Source: Phycisphaerae bacterium (GTDB lineage Bacteria; Chloroflexota; Anaerolineae; 4572-78; J111). Taken from it: a stretch of 64,000 nucleotides of DNA. The DNA lies in assembly GCA_028285035.1 (NCBI GenBank), contig JANQQF010000194.1, positions 31,653 through 95,652 of the forward strand, in the 5' to 3' direction. The notes beneath the pieces were generated by a model. It saw only the letters and a program-made list of their open reading frames with translations, searched no databases and had not been told where the DNA came from. Both the position numbers and the translations under genes were made by a program. Numbering within the stretch: position 1 is the stretch's first letter; every line of letters begins with the position of its first letter. Positions 19,871-28,568 of this stretch are shown here, in pieces.

Positions 19871-21754
19871 ATGGATCAACGTCAGAAACAGCTTGCCTAC
19901 TTTGAGACGCTGCATGAAACAACATTGGCAGTTATCAATCGCCTTGAACTCACCGAGTTGCTTGAAACCATTGTCACCCGAGCTGCCACCTTGTTGGATA
20001 CAGAAAATGGAGCGATTTTTCTAACAGACCATTTTCTCGAATTTGATCAGGTGTCTGGCACATCCCCACAAAAAATTGAACAGAAAGTCGGCATTGGTAC
20101 CCTGGCTCAATTGCAAGAGATACAGCTAGACCGTGGTGAAGGGGTTGCGGGCCAGGTTTGGGAAACGGGTCAAGCTGTACTTGTCAATGATTATGACCAA
20201 TGGCCCCACCGCTCCACCGAGATAGCGCAAAACATTTTGGGAGCGATGTTGGGCTTTCCCTTAACCTCAGAATCGCAAGTCATCGGTGTCATTAGCCTAG
20301 CCCACAACGCCACATCGGATCAAACGTTTGATCAAAGTGATGTTGATTTGTTATCACGGTTTGCCGAGTTGGCTTCTGTGGCGTTGGATAATGCTCGCTT
20401 ATATCAAGCCGCCCAACAAACGCAATCACAATTAGCCAAGCGGGTCGCTATACGAACAAGCGAGCTTGAAACCGTAAACGCATCACTCCAGCAGCAGATA
20501 CAGGAGCGGGAGCAAGCGGAAACAGTACTTTCTGAGGTCGAAGATCAGCATCGCTTAATTGTGGAAACCGCACTTGATGCGGTGGTGTCCATTAATGAGA
20601 CCGGCCACATAATCGGCTGGAATGGTAAAGCCGCAACGGTCTTTGGCTGGTCAGAAGAGGAAGCGATGGGGGCGTTATTGTCAGATTTAATTATCCCCCA
20701 TCAATATCGTGAGGCCCATAAAAAGGGAATGGTCCGCTTTTTAGCCACGGGAACTGGCCCCCTGGTCAATACCCGCGTTGAGACAACGGCCCTCCACAAA
20801 GACGGTCAAGAATTCCCCGTTGAATTAGCGATTTGCCCATCCCGCATTCGTGACAAAATCATCTTTAACTCCTTTATCCGCGACATCACCGACCGAAAAC
20901 AGACCCAACAGCTACTGGAAGATTATAACCGCACTTTGGAAGCCGATGTGGAGGCCCGAACAAAAGAACTATCTGAAGCCTTGGACAATTTGAAGCAAAC
21001 CCAAAATCAACTCGTTGAAGCGCAAAAGATGGCAGCTCTGGGCGGGTTGGTGGCTGGAGTGGCTCACGAAATCAATACGCCGATTGGGATAGGGGTGACC
21101 TCCGCCTCCTTGCTCACGCAAAAAACGGATGAGTTACAATCGCTTTATCAGCAAGGTAAAATGAAACGTTCGGACTTGGATAAGTATTTGTCCACGGCTG
21201 TCCAAAGTAGTGACCTCGTCCTGACGAACCTGAATCGAGCGGCGCAACTGATCAAGAGCTTTAAGCAAGTGGCCATCGACCAATCGGTGGAGGAGAGCCG
21301 TGTTTTCACCGTCAAGCCCTACTTGGCCGACGTTTTGCACAGTTTAGAACCCAAGCTCAATGAGACCTCGCATACCATCAATCTGGAAGGGGACCCTGGC
21401 TTAGAACTGGATAGCTATCCCGGTATATTCTCCCAAATTATCACCAATCTCATTATGAATTCGCTGATGCACGCCTACACCCCCGAAGCCCAAGGCATGA
21501 TGACCATCCACTTTTCCCAGGAAGCAGACCAATTTCAACTCACTTATCAAGATGATGGGAACGGCATTCCCCCAGATCACGTGAGCAAAATATTTGACCC
21601 CTTTTTTACCACCAAACGTGGCCGAGGGGGTAGCGGTCTGGGCTTACACATCATCTACAATTTGGTCACCCAAAAGCTCGGCGGCACCATCACCTGCGAA
21701 AGTACGGTTGATGTCGGCACAACCTTCTTCATTAACATTCCCATTCAGCGGTAG
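19871..21754 (+). CDS. GAF-PAS sensor histidine kinase
   Basis: Soluble kinase, 627 residues. GAF domain about 15-185 (GAIFLTD, RGEGVAGQVWETGQAVLVNDY), coiled coil about 185-220, PAS about 225-345 (AVVSINETGHIIGWNG), a second coiled coil, then the kinase core: H399 in GVAHEINTPIG, a long H-box helix insertion, N-box NLIMNSLMHAY, DDGNGIP, FDPFFTTKRG and GSGLGLHI. No receiver, so it needs a separate partner; the receiver-cyclase gene 145 bp upstream is a natural candidate. No membrane segment. Confidence 0.9.
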   Translation: MDQRQKQLAYFETLHETTLAVINRLELTELLETIVTRAATLLDTENGAIFLTDHFLEFDQVSGTSPQKIEQKVGIGTLAQLQEIQLDRGEGVAGQVWETGQAVLVNDYDQWPHRSTEIAQNILGAMLGFPLTSESQVIGVISLAHNATSDQTFDQSDVDLLSRFAELASVALDNARLYQAAQQTQSQLAKRVAIRTSELETVNASLQQQIQEREQAETVLSEVEDQHRLIVETALDAVVSINETGHIIGWNGKAATVFGWSEEEAMGALLSDLIIPHQYREAHKKGMVRFLATGTGPLVNTRVETTALHKDGQEFPVELAICPSRIRDKIIFNSFIRDITDRKQTQQLLEDYNRTLEADVEARTKELSEALDNLKQTQNQLVEAQKMAALGGLVAGVAHEINTPIGIGVTSASLLTQKTDELQSLYQQGKMKRSDLDKYLSTAVQSSDLVLTNLNRAAQLIKSFKQVAIDQSVEESRVFTVKPYLADVLHSLEPKLNETSHTINLEGDPGLELDSYPGIFSQIITNLIMNSLMHAYTPEAQGMMTIHFSQEADQFQLTYQDDGNGIPPDHVSKIFDPFFTTKRGRGGSGLGLHIIYNLVTQKLGGTITCESTVDVGTTFFINIPIQR

Positions 21755-21879
21755 CTAACACCCCCGCAATTTCAGGTTTACCCCTCCTCAGCCAACTTCA
21801 TTCATCAAACTAATCATACCTACAAATCTTGGGCAATTATTTCACGTATTTCAAGACGGATTAATTTGTTAATCACAAA

Positions 21880-21934
21880 TGTGACGGTTTTGTGACGTTT
21901 TTTAAACGTAAATGTGACGGTTAAATGGTAGGAT
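21880..21934 (+). promoter_or_regulatory. Four-heptamer activator site with -10 (copy A)
   Basis: TGTGACG at 21880, 21891 and 21913, and a degenerate TTAAACG at 21902, all stepping by exactly 11 bp (7-bp site plus 4). After the last heptamer, 9 bp lead to TAGGAT (21929-21934). There is no separate -35. This is the geometry of OmpR/PhoB-type response-regulator promoters. A near-identical copy is at 23137. Confidence 0.75.
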
Positions 21935-21974
21935 GAGTCAATACTTGATCTAATAAAAATACCAGCAGCTAACA

Positions 21975-22106
21975 ATGGCGACATCCAATGCCGCAACCCC
22001 GCGTAGAGGGCGTGAGCTTGTCCGGGGCAATGGCCCGGCTTGGGGTGAAGCCTACATCACGATCACTGACGTTTTACGTCATATCGGCGGTTCCTCATCG
22101 AAATAG
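21975..22106 (+). other. Possible 43-residue ORF or structured leader
   Basis: Between promoter copy A and the next gene start lie about 300 bp. This part is much richer in GC than its surroundings and contains an open frame MATSNAATPRRGRE... ending GGSSSK. It can also fold: CCGGG-gcaatgg-CCCGG (from about 22020), GTAG/CTAC flanking it, and ACGTTTTACGT near the end. No ribosome site is evident before the ATG. It could be a small peptide gene or a regulatory leader RNA; I cannot tell which. Nothing else is seen in 21755-22235. Confidence 0.3.
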
Positions 22107-22235
22107 AGGCGTATGGCTCATAGTACGTATTTTGTGAGCACTCTTATTTATACTATGGAAGCATCTTGTATTTTAAGTTCGGGAATAATGCTTTCTAATT
22201 GTTAGATTTACACTTAATACTCAAAGGAGAATCAA

Positions 22236-22658
22236 ATGCTATTCGCTTTTCATGGTGACAATCAATTTACGGAGAATTCAGGCGTAACCCTCCAACCTAC
22301 CCTGAACTTGACGAACCTGGTAGATGGTGAGGTGATCAGAGTCACAGTAAATCTTATGTTTTTTGCTGAAGGTGAAGATGCCAGTCTTTGCTTCAATATT
22401 ACACCTAGTAACTCACAACTGGTGACCTGTATTACTGATGATAGTTTCAGGACATCGCAGTCTTACTCTTCCAGCACTGATAGAGGAAACGGGGCACTAG
22501 CAACTCTCATATCTCTGTGGAAGGTAAATCTTCCTGCATCAGAGGGACCGACCACTGATCTTTCATTTAGTTTGGTAACAAATGTTGCAACTCAAGGAAA
22601 AGGTAACATTAATAATTTGTACATCGAAGGTGACGCAGTTAGCCTGACTGGGGTTTAG
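22236..22658 (+). CDS. Small beta-rich protein of unknown function
   Basis: A 140-residue protein, not recognised. A good ribosome site (AAAGGAG) precedes ATG 22236. The composition is beta-strand-like (alternating hydrophobic and polar; NLTNLVDGEVIRVTVNL, DLSFSLVTNVATQ), with two Cys, C57 in SLCFNI and C70 in LVTCIT, and no signal peptide or membrane segment. It is preceded by promoter copy A and followed by a strong terminator, so it forms its own unit. It shares promoter type with the barrel protein encoded next, suggesting co-expression. Confidence 0.6.
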   Translation: MLFAFHGDNQFTENSGVTLQPTLNLTNLVDGEVIRVTVNLMFFAEGEDASLCFNITPSNSQLVTCITDDSFRTSQSYSSSTDRGNGALATLISLWKVNLPASEGPTTDLSFSLVTNVATQGKGNINNLYIEGDAVSLTGV

Positions 22659-22784
22659 CACCACCATACTAAACTTAGACCTACTTGATTTATGTCAAGC
22701 CAAATTGTGTCCTTAAATGGGTTGCAACGTGATATTAAGATGAGCATATCATTTTGCAAGCCTTGCTTCACGAATAAAGTGGAC

Positions 22785-22838
22785 TGATAGGATTATGGCT
22801 AGGTGGCTATCTAGCCATAATCCTATCATTTTGTTTTG
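22785..22838 (+). terminator. Strong terminator, 18-bp perfect stem
   Basis: TGATAGGATTATGGCTAG, loop GTGGCTAT, exact complement, then TTTTGTTTT. It ends the small unknown gene. The remaining gap to 23252 holds another terminator and promoter copy B; no gene is supported between 22839 and 23052. Confidence 0.88.
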
Positions 22839-23052
22839 AGAAAATGCAGGTTGGTTTGAATGATAAAGAAATAAGCTTCGTGCCTCAATTTGTTGGGTTT
22901 CGCCGTCGATTTCTCCTCACCTATAGCGAATAAACCCCAACAATCTACTCCATTTGGGTCCCGTTCCCAACTCTTCCCAACTCCCCAGCCTACTTCGAAA
23001 ACTCTGTCTTTATGTAATTTACATTACCCGCTTATCGATTAAGCCTAACGTA

Positions 23053-23094
23053 AAAACAGTCTCTATATCGTAATATAGAGACTGTTTTATTTCT
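23053..23094 (+). terminator. Second perfect hairpin terminator
   Basis: AAAACAGTCTCTATAT, loop CGTA, exact complement ending in TTTT, then ATTTCTT: a 16-bp stem, symmetric enough to act in both directions. It insulates promoter copy B from upstream transcription. Confidence 0.85.
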
Positions 23095-23136
23095 TACCTC
23101 TCAATATCTACGACAAAATGTTTACCAAATTACAAA

Positions 23137-23191
23137 TGTGACGGTTTTGTGACGTTTTTTAAACGAAAATGTGACGCTTAAGGAGTAGAAT
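23137..23191 (+). promoter_or_regulatory. Four-heptamer activator site with -10 (copy B)
   Basis: TGTGACG at 23137, 23148 and 23170, TTAAACG at 23159; 9 bp then TAGAAT (23186-23191). Sequence and spacing match copy A across some 40 bp. The start codon of the barrel protein is 61 bp beyond the -10. Confidence 0.78.
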
Positions 23192-23252
23192 GCAGAAAAT
23201 GCTTAGTGTATTTTGATAAAAATATCAAGCTATTTATAGAAAGGTAAAGAAA

Positions 23253-24671
23253 ATGAGTTCTAATACTAAATTATCAGAAGGTTACTTAAATGATGCATAC
23301 GATCATTATAACATTCTAAGAAATACATTTGAACTACTATTTAAATATAATGATAAACATAATAAAGGTAAATCTGTAGACGCTCAGCCATATTGGCGTT
23401 TGGGCTGTGTATTTAATAGCATGATCGACTTTCTAAATTTAGCAGTACCAGCAAACATTGTTTCTCTATCGGAAGCACAAGCGTTCTTATGTAATGCAAC
23501 CCAGTATTATCTTGACAATCACTTTGAAGGCGGTTGGTACGATGACTGGAGTTGGTGGTGTACTGCTACTGCGAAAATTTTTGATACGAAGAAGTATGGG
23601 ACTCTTTTTGGTACCGAAGAGGAATATCGAGATTTGCATACAAATTTCAAAAGGATTTACACCGAAACCTTTAATTTTGTGACAACAGGTCAGGCACCTT
23701 CCGGGCAATCTCCAGATTACATGACAGGAACATTTGAGGCATATAATTATGTGATTGACCAAGCAAAAAACAAAAAGATTTCTAAATCTGCTCAAAATGA
23801 CTGGAAGGATCTTAGGGATCATTATGGCCCAGTGTGGAATCTGGGATGTTGGGACGGGCCAATCGTACCTGGGAAAAGTGACCCTAGATCTATGCAGGCA
23901 CCTGGTATTCAAGATACGCTTATGAGTGCTCTAGTTTACATTTTTACTCTGCGTACATTGGGAAACGAAGATGAAACCACTAAACAACTTCCGGGTCACA
24001 TTGATAGCGTAGAGAAGTTCTTCCAACATTGGATGAGTTCATCACCACCACCTGATGAGTCACAAATGAAGTGGGACCAACAAAAAATATTTAATTGGCT
24101 CATCGTTGATGAAGCTGGATTGTTTAGGGAGAGGGTAGGACGCTTCAATGATCCAAACTCTAGGGTACTAGCATTTGACTCAACTCTGGCTTGGGCCGGA
24201 GACCAAGGGCTGATGCTCGAGGCATTAACGCTACTACATAAATCCCAAAGAGAACAGACACTATTTGATGGCAAAGATCCATTGAAGATAATAGAGGCTG
24301 TTGTAAATGGGATATTCAATCATAGTTTAGTAAATTATAGGGGCTATCCAAATGTAATTATGTCTTGGTGGCATATTGATGATAAAGAGATAGAGGTAGG
24401 ATTCGCCCCTGCTAATAATAATTCTGGTGACTTTTATTCCGGGACTGGCGTATTAATGCGTGGCTTATTGGAAGCGATGAGTATTTCTGATAAAGTGAAA
24501 AAGACTGTTAAAGATAACATTAAGGTATTACAATCAACCATCAAGATGTATACCCATATGTCATCAGACCCTAATACTTCAGACCCTGAAGTAGCATATG
24601 CCAATATGTTTTATGAATTTAATATATTGGCCACTTATTTGGTAGCGAGCCAAGCAGTCAAACCAGATTAG
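23253..24671 (+). CDS. Predicted alpha/alpha-barrel protein, GH76-like (paralogue 1)
   Basis: A 472-residue protein, clearly paralogous to the next one. Conserved blocks: YWRLGCVFNSMIDFL, GGWYDDWSWWCTATAK, GPVWNLGCWDGP, QAPGIQDTLMSALVYIFTLR, LAWAGDQGLMLEALTLL and FYSGTGVLMRGLLEAM. Adjacent Asp residues within a Trp-rich motif (WYDDWSWW) and an all-helical pattern recall six-hairpin glycosidases such as GH76, whose catalytic pair is Asp-Asp, but this is recognition by pattern only. There is no signal peptide, which is odd for such an enzyme. Driven by promoter copy B. Alternative: a terpene-cyclase-like or epimerase-like alpha/alpha barrel. Confidence 0.55.
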   Translation: MSSNTKLSEGYLNDAYDHYNILRNTFELLFKYNDKHNKGKSVDAQPYWRLGCVFNSMIDFLNLAVPANIVSLSEAQAFLCNATQYYLDNHFEGGWYDDWSWWCTATAKIFDTKKYGTLFGTEEEYRDLHTNFKRIYTETFNFVTTGQAPSGQSPDYMTGTFEAYNYVIDQAKNKKISKSAQNDWKDLRDHYGPVWNLGCWDGPIVPGKSDPRSMQAPGIQDTLMSALVYIFTLRTLGNEDETTKQLPGHIDSVEKFFQHWMSSSPPPDESQMKWDQQKIFNWLIVDEAGLFRERVGRFNDPNSRVLAFDSTLAWAGDQGLMLEALTLLHKSQREQTLFDGKDPLKIIEAVVNGIFNHSLVNYRGYPNVIMSWWHIDDKEIEVGFAPANNNSGDFYSGTGVLMRGLLEAMSISDKVKKTVKDNIKVLQSTIKMYTHMSSDPNTSDPEVAYANMFYEFNILATYLVASQAVKPD

Positions 24672-24858
24672 AACTCGACTTGAAGTAGGACCAAGCTAAG
24701 TGTTGTGATTTGAGCATCAACTGGAGCGGGGTTACGTATCCTCGGACGAGGTCCGAAAAGAGCTTCCCCAGGCATCTTAGAATGTTCTACCTGCCCTAGA
24801 GGTAGAGCGATCATATTTCAATCATTCAATATAAATTCCTCTAAAGAAAGGACAAAAA
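24672..24858 (+). other. Leader region between the paralogues
   Basis: No gene and no activator repeats here. TCGGAC-gag-GTCCGA forms a 6-bp hairpin near 24740, and ACCTGCCCTAGAGGTA near 24790 is partly self-complementary. No T-tract is present, so the second paralogue is probably read through from promoter copy B. Confidence 0.35.
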
Positions 24859-26502
24859 ATGAGTTCTAATCCTAAAACGCTTCCTTTATCATCAGAAGAA
24901 TATTTAAAGAACGCACATGATCATTATAAAAACCTAATACCATATTTTTATCTCGATCCCAATAACCCTAATAATCATCATAAATACACGAATTATCAAT
25001 ACTGGGGTACCGGATGTGTTTTAAGTGGTATGATCGACTTTCTAAAGCTAGCAGTGAAAGCAGGAAAGGTTGATATATCGGAGGCCCAAAATTTTTTATG
25101 TAAAGCAGCAGATGGTTTCCTAGATGAAAAGAATCCTGATGAAAAGAACCGCAATAGCAACAAGGGCTGGTGGTACGATGATTGGGCTTGGTGGTGTATC
25201 GCTACTGCCAAAGTTTTTGATCCGAATTATAGTGAACTTTTTGATCCACCGGATAGAAAACCTGTTGATTGCAACGAAGATCTATGTAAAAAATTCATTG
25301 ACATTTGCACCAATACTTTTAACATTGTGATGTATGGTGTAAACGGATCGACAGATATAAAGCCTAATCAATCCATCTCCTCCAAATATTATCAATATTT
25401 TACAGGAACAATGGATGCATATAATGATGTACGTGAACAGGCGAAAAGAGAAATGAGTTCTCAATCTACTCAAGACGATTGGAATAAGCTTAGGGATGAT
25501 TGTAGACCCGTATGGAATTTGGGATGTTGGGACGGGCCAATGAGACCTGGACATGATCCTATTATAACTATGGACCCTAGACTTGTTCAGGCACCCGGTA
25601 TTCAAGATACACTTATGAGTGCCCTAGTTTACATTTTTACTCAACGCATATTATTGAATGAAGATGAAGAAGAGAGAACTGAAAATAATAAGTTTTGGAC
25701 ATACAAAGAACTCCGTTGTACAGTTAGTTGTATAACGGAGTTCTTTCAAAACTGGATGGGTTCATCACCCGACAGTGATGAATTATGGAGCCAGCACAAA
25801 ATATTTAATGAGCTTACTGATAACTCTGATGGTCCTGGGTTGTTTAGAGAGCGAGTAGGACGCTTCAAGAATCTAAACACGGAGGTACTGGCCTTTCATC
25901 CTGAACTTGCTTGGGCTGGAGACCAAGGACTAATGCTACAGGCATTAACGCTATTGTACAATTCTCCGAAAAATTCTGGTACACTATTTGATGGCAAAAG
26001 TCCACTAGAGATAATGGAAGCCGTTATAAATGGCGTATTTGGGCATGGTTTAGCAACGATTGATACTCATAACGATGTGATTATGCCTTGGTGTCATGTT
26101 GGATCGGATCCGAAGGAGCAGCCAGGGCTAGCTCCTACATATGACAAGAAACTATATGACAAGAAGGTACAGTATGCGAAAAGCCACGATTTGCCTATCC
26201 CCCCTAAAGGCGATCCCAATGACTTTTTCTCGGGGACTGGCGTATTCATGACTGGTCTATTGGAAGCGATGAACATTTTTAAGGATAAAGAAGGGAATGA
26301 CATAATAAAAAGTATCGTTAATGAAAACATTAATGTCTTACAGTCGACCATCGCCGCGTTAAAAGACAATGAATATACAGTGCGTGCGGGGGTAAATTTA
26401 GGTAATCCCACGGTTTCCATGTTTAACGAGTATAATAAAATGGCCACTTATTTGGTGGCAAGCCAGTGGGCGTTACTAGATGAAGACAAAGAACCGGCTT
26501 GA
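24859..26502 (+). CDS. Predicted alpha/alpha-barrel protein, GH76-like (paralogue 2)
   Basis: A 547-residue paralogue of the preceding protein, with the same start (ATGAGTTCTAAT), the same order of blocks (YWGTGCVLSGMIDFL, GWWYDDWAWWCIATAK, RPVWNLGCWDGP, QAPGIQDTLMSALVYIF, LAWAGDQGLMLQALTLL, FFSGTGVFMTGLLEAM) and about 75 added residues in loops. It arose by tandem duplication, and the divergence implies it is not recent. No signal peptide. Convergent with the transporter gene 36 bp downstream. Possibly the two form a heteromer or act on related substrates. Confidence 0.55.
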   Translation: MSSNPKTLPLSSEEYLKNAHDHYKNLIPYFYLDPNNPNNHHKYTNYQYWGTGCVLSGMIDFLKLAVKAGKVDISEAQNFLCKAADGFLDEKNPDEKNRNSNKGWWYDDWAWWCIATAKVFDPNYSELFDPPDRKPVDCNEDLCKKFIDICTNTFNIVMYGVNGSTDIKPNQSISSKYYQYFTGTMDAYNDVREQAKREMSSQSTQDDWNKLRDDCRPVWNLGCWDGPMRPGHDPIITMDPRLVQAPGIQDTLMSALVYIFTQRILLNEDEEERTENNKFWTYKELRCTVSCITEFFQNWMGSSPDSDELWSQHKIFNELTDNSDGPGLFRERVGRFKNLNTEVLAFHPELAWAGDQGLMLQALTLLYNSPKNSGTLFDGKSPLEIMEAVINGVFGHGLATIDTHNDVIMPWCHVGSDPKEQPGLAPTYDKKLYDKKVQYAKSHDLPIPPKGDPNDFFSGTGVFMTGLLEAMNIFKDKEGNDIIKSIVNENINVLQSTIAALKDNEYTVRAGVNLGNPTVSMFNEYNKMATYLVASQWALLDEDKEPA

Positions 26503-26538
26503 GGTAGAACCAGACCAAGTTGTTGTGGTTAGATATCG

Positions 26539-28317
26539 TTACATCCAAAAAACTGCAATCATGGTAATCGCAATACTTGCCACAATCAGATTGACAAAGA
26601 TACCCGTTCGGGTGTAATCAGCGAAGCGATAGCCCCCAGCGGCCATCACCATCAGGTTGGTTTGGTAGCCGATAGGGGTAAGGAAACTGGCGGAGGCAGC
26701 AATAGCAATGGCGATGGCAAACGTTTCGGGAGGTAAGCTCAAATCCTGTGCCGTCGCCAACCCGATGGTCAACATCAAAGCCGCAGCCGCATTGTTGGTC
26801 ACAAATTCAGTCAGGATACTGGTGGCAAAATAGATAGCGACTAGGACACCAACTGGGCCAAACGGTGAAGCGGTGCTGATAATCGTCGTGGCAATGGCAT
26901 CGGCCAAACCTGTGCTTTCAATCGCCTTACCAATGCCCAACGCCGCCGCGATGACAATCAGCACGGAGAAGTCCACCGATTGTCGGGCTTCCCAGCCGCG
27001 AATACAGCGGGTGACAATCATCGCTAACGCTCCAGCAAAGGCTGTGGTCACAATCGGAGCAATACCTAAAGCAGCCAGGACAACTACCCCAACCAAAATC
27101 AAAAGCGCAATTGGCGCTTTTTTTGTTTGAGGACCAACTACTTCCGGGCGACGCGGGGCCACCAAATAAAATTCGCTACGGCGACCGCTCCAGCGTTTAG
27201 CAAATTCTGGCCGGGCTTCGATCAGCAACAAATCTCCAGCCTTGATGGGCACGTTGCCCAATGGCCCTTCGAGAAACATATCACGACGTTGAATTCCCAA
27301 CACCACGCCCCGGAATTGCTGCCGGAAGTTTGCCTCTCGCAATGTTCGATTGATCAATCGAGAAGAGGGAGCCACAACAGCCTCAAATAAGGGCAATTTG
27401 CGGGTTCGATCATCTTGGAGTCCCGTAACAGCCCGCTCAAAGCCAGGCCGTTCCAACAATTTATCCAAAGCCGAAATATTTCCGACAAAACCCAGCACAT
27501 CATCAGCGCGTAAGACAATGTGGGGCGAGGAAGGAACAAGCTCATCCTGGCGATCAATGTGAATCAGGTAAGCGTCACCCAAATGCCGTAACCCAGCATC
27601 CTCCACAGTTTGGCCTACTAAAGGCGAATCTGCTGTTAGACGTATCTCAAACTGATATGACTCGAGTCCACTTTCAATTTCACCCTCGCGCTTGCTACGA
27701 TCAGGCAAAAAGCGATGACCTATAAACGTCAGGTAGAGAATTGCCCCCAAAGCGGCTGGAACGCCAACCCAACTTAGATCAAATAAGTCCAGCCCTTCAT
27801 AACCAGAGGCTTCCATCAAACCGGAAATAAGGAGGTTGGTTGAAGTTCCAATCAACGTAGTCATTCCGCCAACGATAGCCGCGTAAGATAAGGGGATGAG
27901 CACTTTTGAGACGGGCACTCCACTTTCCTCACTCCACGCTTGAATACGGGGGATCAGCATGGCCACAATCGGGGTATTGTTCAAAAAAGCTGATAACGCA
28001 GCCGTTGTGACCATCACCCGAGCCAGAACACCGGTCAGGCTGGCTGATTTGGCAAACAATAATCGATCAATGAAGCTTAGTGCGCCCGTATTCTGCACCC
28101 CAGCCGCAACCACAAAGAGGGCCCCAACCGCGAGGACTGCCGTATTGGAGAGGCCCTGAAACGCATCCTCTGGGGTCAGAATGCCAAAAACCAACAACAG
28201 CCCCAAGCTGCCTAGAAAAATCAAATCTGGTCGCGCAATCTCACGAATCAGGGCAACCATCATTACAAACACCACGCCCAAGGTTAGCCAAGCCTGCCAA
28301 TCAAGATTAGCCCACAT
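26539..28317 (-). CDS. SLC13-type permease with two RCK_C domains
   Basis: A 592-residue membrane transporter of the divalent anion:Na+ symporter (SLC13/SAC1-like) group. Two membrane halves flank a cytoplasmic centre: the first half has FLNNTPIVAMLIP and GTSTNLLISG, the second FVTNNAAAALML and PIGYQTNLMVMAAGGY, the duplicated SNT-like anion/Na+ motifs. The centre (about 215-390) contains two TrkA-C/RCK_C regulatory domains (DSPLVGQTVEDAGLR; SSRLINRTLREANFR). Sulfate, phosphate-type oxyanions or dicarboxylates are possible substrates; sulfate would suit the sulfatases at the left end, but that is speculation. It diverges from the protease gene. Confidence 0.88.
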   Translation of the reverse strand: MWANLDWQAWLTLGVVFVMMVALIREIARPDLIFLGSLGLLLVFGILTPEDAFQGLSNTAVLAVGALFVVAAGVQNTGALSFIDRLLFAKSASLTGVLARVMVTTAALSAFLNNTPIVAMLIPRIQAWSEESGVPVSKVLIPLSYAAIVGGMTTLIGTSTNLLISGLMEASGYEGLDLFDLSWVGVPAALGAILYLTFIGHRFLPDRSKREGEIESGLESYQFEIRLTADSPLVGQTVEDAGLRHLGDAYLIHIDRQDELVPSSPHIVLRADDVLGFVGNISALDKLLERPGFERAVTGLQDDRTRKLPLFEAVVAPSSRLINRTLREANFRQQFRGVVLGIQRRDMFLEGPLGNVPIKAGDLLLIEARPEFAKRWSGRRSEFYLVAPRRPEVVGPQTKKAPIALLILVGVVVLAALGIAPIVTTAFAGALAMIVTRCIRGWEARQSVDFSVLIVIAAALGIGKAIESTGLADAIATTIISTASPFGPVGVLVAIYFATSILTEFVTNNAAAALMLTIGLATAQDLSLPPETFAIAIAIAASASFLTPIGYQTNLMVMAAGGYRFADYTRTGIFVNLIVASIAITMIAVFWM

Positions 28318-28457
28318 TTGTGTCTATTCTCCTAAAATGGTGTCTAATGTAGTTAAGGAAATGTCACTCATTTTATCATAACGCCATAGGTCCAGAAAAG
28401 CTATAAGAACAATGGATTTATTCTCTGGCAACTTTGATTGTCGTGACTTCATAATGG

Positions 28458-28485
28458 TTGACAAATCCTGAAAATAGATTACGCT
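28458..28485 (+). promoter_or_regulatory. Promoter of protease gene
   Basis: TTGACA (28458-28463), 16-bp spacer, TACGCT (28480-28485). The -35 is perfect, the -10 weak. It lies about 80 bp before the start. Confidence 0.5.
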
Positions 28486-28568
28486 ATGGTCGGTGAATTT
28501 TCAAACAGACCACCTACCATCCACTATTGCACAAGTAAGCCAATAATTATCTATGGGAGGATGTATCA

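Noticed and set aside
21872..21919. TGTGA motifs as CRP/FNR sites
   Set aside because: The repeats are direct with 11-bp steps; the required TGTGA-N6-TCACA inverted arrangement is missing.
22692..22787. 31-codon frame after the small beta protein gene
   Set aside because: No ribosome site, and it ends in the terminator stem.
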